The translations under genes were made by a program, and so were the position numbers. The notes beneath the pieces are model-generated. The model was not told the origin of the DNA and ran no database searches. It was given only the letters and a program-made list of their open reading frames with translations. Positions 60,412 to 64,000 of a stretch of DNA of 64,000 nt are shown here, piece after piece. The DNA is from Martinezella rhizogenes (GTDB lineage Bacteria > Pseudomonadota > Alphaproteobacteria > Rhizobiales > Rhizobiaceae), in contig JAAMEZ010000058.1 in the NCBI GenBank assembly GCA_013322215.1, positions 434,001 to 498,000 on the forward strand. Reading direction: 5' to 3'. How positions within the stretch are numbered: the first letter of the stretch is position 1; each line of letters begins with the position of its first letter.

Positions 60412-60475
60412 GCATCGAACACGACCTATCCGCGATTCACAGAACGGAATTCCGTTCCATCCCGTGAGGCACGTC

Positions 60476-60853
60476 ATGAGCACCAACAAAGCTTCCCGCT
60501 TTGCGGCCACTCCCGAGCCGCCCTACTACATCGTCTCCTTCGCCTCGATCCGGACAGCCGGCGACAATGGCTATGGCGCCATGGGTGAGCGCATGGAGGA
60601 AATGGCGCTGGCGCAGGACGGCTGTCTTGGGCTTGAGAGCGCGAGAGGCGCCGATGGCTTCGGCATCACCAATTCCTTCTGGCGGGACGAAGAGAGCATC
60701 CTTGCCTGGAAGAATGTCATGTCGCATCTGGCGGCGCAGAAGCTCGGCCGCGAGCGCTGGTACGAGCAATACAAGGTTCGCGTAGCGCGGGTAGAACGGG
60801 CCTACGACTTCCAGCGGGACAAAGGGGACGCGCTTGCCGAGCACATCGATTGA
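60476..60853 (+). CDS. Antibiotic biosynthesis monooxygenase-like (ABM) protein
   Basis: 125 aa from the ATG at 60476 (a GTG at 60464 is also in frame). The dimeric alpha-beta barrel ABM features are YYIVSFASIRTAGDNGYG, MALAQDGCLGLESARGADGFGI and the typical SFWRDEESILAWKNVMSHL block, with a C-terminal W-YEQYKVRVARVE. Members are heme-degrading or quinol oxygenases, or simply of unknown role. Its end overlaps the next gene's start by about 20 bp. Confidence 0.85.
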   Translation: MSTNKASRFAATPEPPYYIVSFASIRTAGDNGYGAMGERMEEMALAQDGCLGLESARGADGFGITNSFWRDEESILAWKNVMSHLAAQKLGRERWYEQYKVRVARVERAYDFQRDKGDALAEHID

Positions 60854-61787
60854 TCACGCCTTCACTGCCGCCAGCCTGACCTCGGCTGCCAGCGACCCGA
60901 CCTTTGCCGGCGCGCTCTCCTTCATGCGCCGCCGCTTCACAAAATCGCTTGAGGGCGTCGACGCCGTGGTCTGGGGCATACCCTTCGATGCAGCCACGTC
61001 AAACCGGCCGGGAACGCGCTTCGGACCGCAGGCGATCCGCCGCGCTTCGGCGATCTTCGACAATGATCCGCAATATCCCTTCGACCGCGATCTCTTCGCC
61101 GAGATGGCCGTGATCGACTACGGCGACTGTCTGCTCGACTACGGCAATCATCAGGATACGCCCGCTGCAATCGAAAGACAGGCGACGACGATCCTCGACA
61201 GCGGCGCCTTCATGCTGACGCTCGGCGGCGATCACTTCATCACCTGGCCGCTGTTGAAGGCGCATGTCGCCAAGCATGGGCCACTGGCGCTGGTGCAGTT
61301 CGATGCGCATCAGGACACCTGGTTCGATGATGGCAAGCGTATCGACCACGGCTCCTTCGTTGCCCGCGCCGTGCGCGACGGGCTGATCGACCCGGACCGC
61401 TCGATCCAGATCGGCATCCGCACCCACGCGCCTGAGGATTTCGGCATCCAGATTCTGTATGGCCATCAGGTCGAGGACATGAGTGCCGGCGACATTGCCT
61501 CCCTGATTGTCTCCCATACCAAGGGCGCACCGACCTATCTAACCTTCGATATAGATTGCCTCGATCCGGCCTATGCTCCGGGCACGGGAACGCCGGTCGC
61601 AGGAGGTCCTTCCAGCGCGAAAATCCTGTCGGTGTTGCAAAGGTTGCATCAGCTTGACATCAGGGGCGCTGATGTCGTCGAAGTCTCCCCCGCCTACGAC
61701 CATGCCGACATCACCGCCATTGCGGGCGCGACCGTGGCGATGTATATGCTCGGTCTCCACGCCGAACGACGTGCGAGCGGTCGCTGA
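60834..61787 (+). CDS. speB: Agmatinase
   Basis: 317 aa, ureohydrolase family, which hydrolyses agmatine to putrescine and urea using two Mn ions. Metal ligands are visible in LTLGGDHFITWPLL, VQFDAHQDTW and TFDIDCLDPAYAPGTGTPVAG. The best start is TTG at 60834 behind AGGGG, overlapping the previous gene. Arginase or guanidinobutyrase activity is possible, but the length and motifs suit agmatinase, and the link to argC next door fits arginine/polyamine metabolism. Confidence 0.88.
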   Translation: MPSTSIDHAFTAASLTSAASDPTFAGALSFMRRRFTKSLEGVDAVVWGIPFDAATSNRPGTRFGPQAIRRASAIFDNDPQYPFDRDLFAEMAVIDYGDCLLDYGNHQDTPAAIERQATTILDSGAFMLTLGGDHFITWPLLKAHVAKHGPLALVQFDAHQDTWFDDGKRIDHGSFVARAVRDGLIDPDRSIQIGIRTHAPEDFGIQILYGHQVEDMSAGDIASLIVSHTKGAPTYLTFDIDCLDPAYAPGTGTPVAGGPSSAKILSVLQRLHQLDIRGADVVEVSPAYDHADITAIAGATVAMYMLGLHAERRASGR

Positions 61788-61924
61788 GACATGATTTCGG
61801 GACAGGCATGATGGCTTTCCAAGGCTGCCCTGTCGTTTCCGAAGCGGCTGTTATGAAATTGAATCAACGACATGGCAAACTGAGTCCGGAAGTACTCTCA
61901 ACCTATTGAAAGAGCAGGAATAAG

Positions 61925-62857
61925 ATGGCACCGAAAATCTTCATCGATGGCGAACACGGAACCACGGGCTTGCAGATCCGCACGCGCATGGCCGACCGCC
62001 GCGATGTCGAGCTGCTGTCCATTCCCGAAGCGGAACGCCGCAATGCCGCCATACGCGAGGACATGCTGAACAGTGCTGACATCGCGATCCTCTGCTTGCC
62101 CGACGATGCGTCGAAGGAAGCGGTGAAGATGGTAGCGGGCAACAATAATGTCCGCGTTATCGACACCTCGACAGCCTTCCGCATCCATCCCGACTGGGCC
62201 TATGGCTTTGCCGAAATGGACAGCAACCAGGGCAACAAGATCAGGGCGGCACGTTTCGTCGCCAATCCCGGCTGCTATCCGACGGGCGCAATCGGCGTCA
62301 TCCGGCCGCTGCGCGCCGCCGGCATCATCCCGACAGGCTATCCCGTGACGGTCAATGCCGTGTCCGGCTATACGGGCGGCGGCAAGCAAATGATTGCGCA
62401 GATGGAAAACCCGGAGCATCCGGATGCCATCACCGCGCCGCATTTCCTCTACGGCCTGCCGCTGACCCATAAGCATGTGCCCGAGATGACGACGCACGGC
62501 CTGCTGGAGCGTGCGCCGATCTTCTCGCCCTCCGTCGGACGCTTCCCCCAGGGCATGATCGTGCAGGTGCCGCTGCATCTCGGCGATCTCGCAGAAGGCG
62601 CGACGCTGGAGAGCATTCATGCTGCGCTCGTCGACCATTATGCCGGCCAGGATATCGTTCAGGTCGTCTCGCTCGATGAGAGCCGCGCCCTGCCCCGTGT
62701 CAACGCCGTCGAGCTCGCCGGCAAGGATACAATGAAGCTCTTCGTCTTCGGCACGCAGGGCGGAGCGCAGGTCAATCTGGTGGCGCTGCTCGACAATCTC
62801 GGCAAGGGCGCATCCGGTGCAGCCGTACAGAACATGGATCTGATGCTGAGCGCTTAA
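61925..62857 (+). CDS. argC: N-acetyl-gamma-glutamyl-phosphate reductase
   Basis: 310 aa, the short (type 2) form common in rhizobia. It reduces N-acetylglutamyl phosphate to the semialdehyde in arginine synthesis. It begins KIFIDGEHGTTGLQIRTRM (NADP-binding), has the catalytic Cys in FVANPGCYPTGAIGVI, and the VNAVSGYTGGGKQMI motif. The start ATG at 61925 has AGGAATAAG upstream. An intrinsic terminator follows. Confidence 0.95.
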   Translation: MAPKIFIDGEHGTTGLQIRTRMADRRDVELLSIPEAERRNAAIREDMLNSADIAILCLPDDASKEAVKMVAGNNNVRVIDTSTAFRIHPDWAYGFAEMDSNQGNKIRAARFVANPGCYPTGAIGVIRPLRAAGIIPTGYPVTVNAVSGYTGGGKQMIAQMENPEHPDAITAPHFLYGLPLTHKHVPEMTTHGLLERAPIFSPSVGRFPQGMIVQVPLHLGDLAEGATLESIHAALVDHYAGQDIVQVVSLDESRALPRVNAVELAGKDTMKLFVFGTQGGAQVNLVALLDNLGKGASGAAVQNMDLMLSA

Positions 62858-62886
62858 CTCAGCCCGACGCAGATTGAAGCTCGATC

Positions 62887-62933
62887 AGCCCGGCCTATTC
62901 ATCCATAGAGGATTGATCGGGCCGGGCTTTTTT
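62887..62933 (+). terminator. Intrinsic terminator of argC
   Basis: AGCCCGGCC and GGCCGGGCT pair across a 24-base loop and are followed by a run of T, 30 bp after the argC stop codon. Confidence 0.82.
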
Positions 62934-63291
62934 CATGCCTGCAAGGCGTTTTGCATGATTTCGAACTCGCCATCGTCCTCGGCCTTATTTTTGCCGCTAC
63001 GCTAAATTAGCCGAAGCTACACGGAAAAGTGAACGCCTGTGAGGCTCCGCGACCAATTGTCGGCCGGATTTACTCTCTAACGGCTTCACTGGCCCGGGTG
63101 AGTGGGGCGTTCAAAACTATCCCTTTTTTCAATGAATATCCAAGAATGAGCCATCGTAAAGGAATTGGTTACCATAATTCGGCATGCTTCCAGACAGCCG
63201 GCAAGTTGGCGACCGAACGCGACTTTCGCGTTAGGGCGCGTGTGCGTTCTTGAGCCGGCTTGGTGTCTGTGTAGTTTGGATAACGAGTATC
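62934..63291. other. Gene-free region upstream of the last gene
   Basis: About 360 bp. A frame at 63029-63253 has no ribosome binding site and unusual composition and is rejected. It should hold the promoter of the gene at 63292. No RNA motif or repeat is recognised. Confidence 0.5.
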
Positions 63292-64000
63292 ATGGCGTTC
63301 GTGACCGAAACGTTCGGTAACTTCAATTCGCGCTCCGGCTACGCCTCGCGATCAAAAAAACCCTTCAGCATCCGTCCCGGCACTCTGGCCACCGGCGTCG
63401 CAGTCGCGGCTTTCGCCTGGGTCGCGGCGACGCTGATGACGACGCAATCGATGGTGCTGTCGCTTCCAGGCGCAGCGACATCGGCCGACAGCTTCCTGAC
63501 GCCGCGAGCATCAGCCTTCATCGTTCCACAAAGCCCTATGGCGCATACCGCCCGGTATGCCAGCCAGACGACTTCACTGCATGGGCAAAGCCGCTTCGGC
63601 AACGTTGTAAGTGCAGAGGTTCAAACGAAAGCTAACGGTGCGGATGCGGTTCGTGTGCAACTGGCATATGCACTCGCACAACAGACATCCGATATGAAGC
63701 AGGCTCAGGATGCGGCAGCAAGCATCAAGAGCGGCCGTCTCGAAGTGGCCGCGGCACCACCGCAGACGATCGACCGTCTGCGCAAGGTGATCGCGATCAA
63801 TTTCGCAACCGCAGTGCAATCGCTGAGTCAGGCAAAATACACAGCCGCCCTGATGCCGGCCGCAGGTCCCCTCAAGACAACCGAGCAGCCGACTGCAGTC
63901 GCTTCTGCAGCGCCTGAAGTCAGCCTGCCCGCCATTGCGGAAGCAAAGCCGTTGCCCGCCAGGGACGCCGACATTGCGGTGGCCGAGGCCGTGCTGAACG
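63292..64000 (+). CDS. Membrane-anchored or exported protein of unknown function (partial, runs off right edge)
   Basis: Open reading frame from the ATG at 63292 to the window end, 236 codons without a stop. The start is MAFVTETFGNFNSRSGYAS; a hydrophobic segment at about 33-52 (LATGVAVAAFAWVAATLM) could be an uncleaved anchor after a basic patch. The following part is Ala/Ser/Thr/Gln-rich with a likely helical segment (LAYALAQQTSDMKQAQDAA) and then becomes Pro/Ala-rich. The functional domain is probably beyond the edge. I do not recognise the family. Confidence 0.8.
   Translation, partial: MAFVTETFGNFNSRSGYASRSKKPFSIRPGTLATGVAVAAFAWVAATLMTTQSMVLSLPGAATSADSFLTPRASAFIVPQSPMAHTARYASQTTSLHGQSRFGNVVSAEVQTKANGADAVRVQLAYALAQQTSDMKQAQDAAASIKSGRLEVAAAPPQTIDRLRKVIAINFATAVQSLSQAKYTAALMPAAGPLKTTEQPTAVASAAPEVSLPAIAEAKPLPARDADIAVAEAVLN

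Noticed and set aside
63029..63253. 74-aa frame upstream of the last gene
   Set aside because: No ribosome binding site and no resemblance to neighbouring codon use.

Overview
The window is a chromosomal segment of an alphaproteobacterium of the Rhizobiaceae, most likely Rhizobium. The evidence is the rhizobial rkp capsule genes, the NuoE and NuoG forms with rhizobial accessory ORFs, the single HU gene, the lon-clpX-clpP order, the PhoB-type PHO box and the high-GC coding bias. I see no insertion sequence, integrase, CRISPR array or rRNA gene.

Layout. (1) 1-9.4 kb, minus strand: the front of the complex I operon, nuoA-B-C-D-E-F-G-H, with two accessory genes: a small exported protein between nuoD and nuoE, and a low-complexity helix-hairpin-helix protein between nuoF and nuoG. 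nuoH runs off the left edge. (2) 9.6-10.3 kb: two identical tRNA-Asp genes (minus) and a tRNA-Val (plus). (3) 10.4-24.9 kb, minus strand: a 37-aa membrane protein gene and the capsule (K-antigen) block rkpU-rkpA-rkpG-rkpH-rkpI-rkpJ. RkpA is a 2487-aa iterative-type polyketide synthase, RkpG an alpha-oxoamine synthase, RkpH an SDR that looks like 3-ketosphinganine reductase, RkpI a sulfatase-fold membrane transferase, RkpJ a KpsS-like enzyme and RkpU a KpsD/Wza-like export lipoprotein. (4) 25.5-34.6 kb, plus strand: a second polysaccharide block with an AlgX-like acetyltransferase, an unrecognised 354-aa protein, two KpsE-like chain-length/export proteins flanking a KpsT-like ATPase, and two glycosyltransferases. 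No KpsM-type permease is present. (5) 34.6-39.3 kb, minus strand: a YhaN/YhaO (Rad50/SbcC-Mre11/SbcD-like) pair. (6) 39.5-42.8 kb: aldo/keto reductase, SDR, and a divergent HxlR regulator / RibD-C reductase pair. (7) 43-48.5 kb, minus strand: HU, Lon, ClpX and ClpP, with heat-shock-type promoter candidates before lon and clpP. (8) 48.9-54.3 kb: a membrane diguanylate cyclase and the pstSCAB phosphate transporter behind a PHO box. (9) 54.4-64 kb: cupin protein, metY, a CoA-binding protein, a small exported protein, an 820-bp gene-free AT-rich stretch, an EamA transporter, rplM-rpsI, a Cys-rich exported protein, a monooxygenase-like protein, agmatinase, argC, and an unidentified membrane-anchored protein cut by the right edge.

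How the genes work together. The most striking reading is that rkpA-rkpG-rkpH form a pathway for a long-chain amino-alcohol (sphingoid-base-like) lipid. The polyketide synthase lacks a thioesterase, as in fungal fumonisin synthesis, where an alpha-oxoamine synthase releases the chain and a ketoreductase reduces it. RkpI and RkpJ would then decorate or elongate on that lipid, and RkpU with the KpsE/KpsT-like proteins would export the product. This is inference from domain order and motifs; no search or experiment was available.
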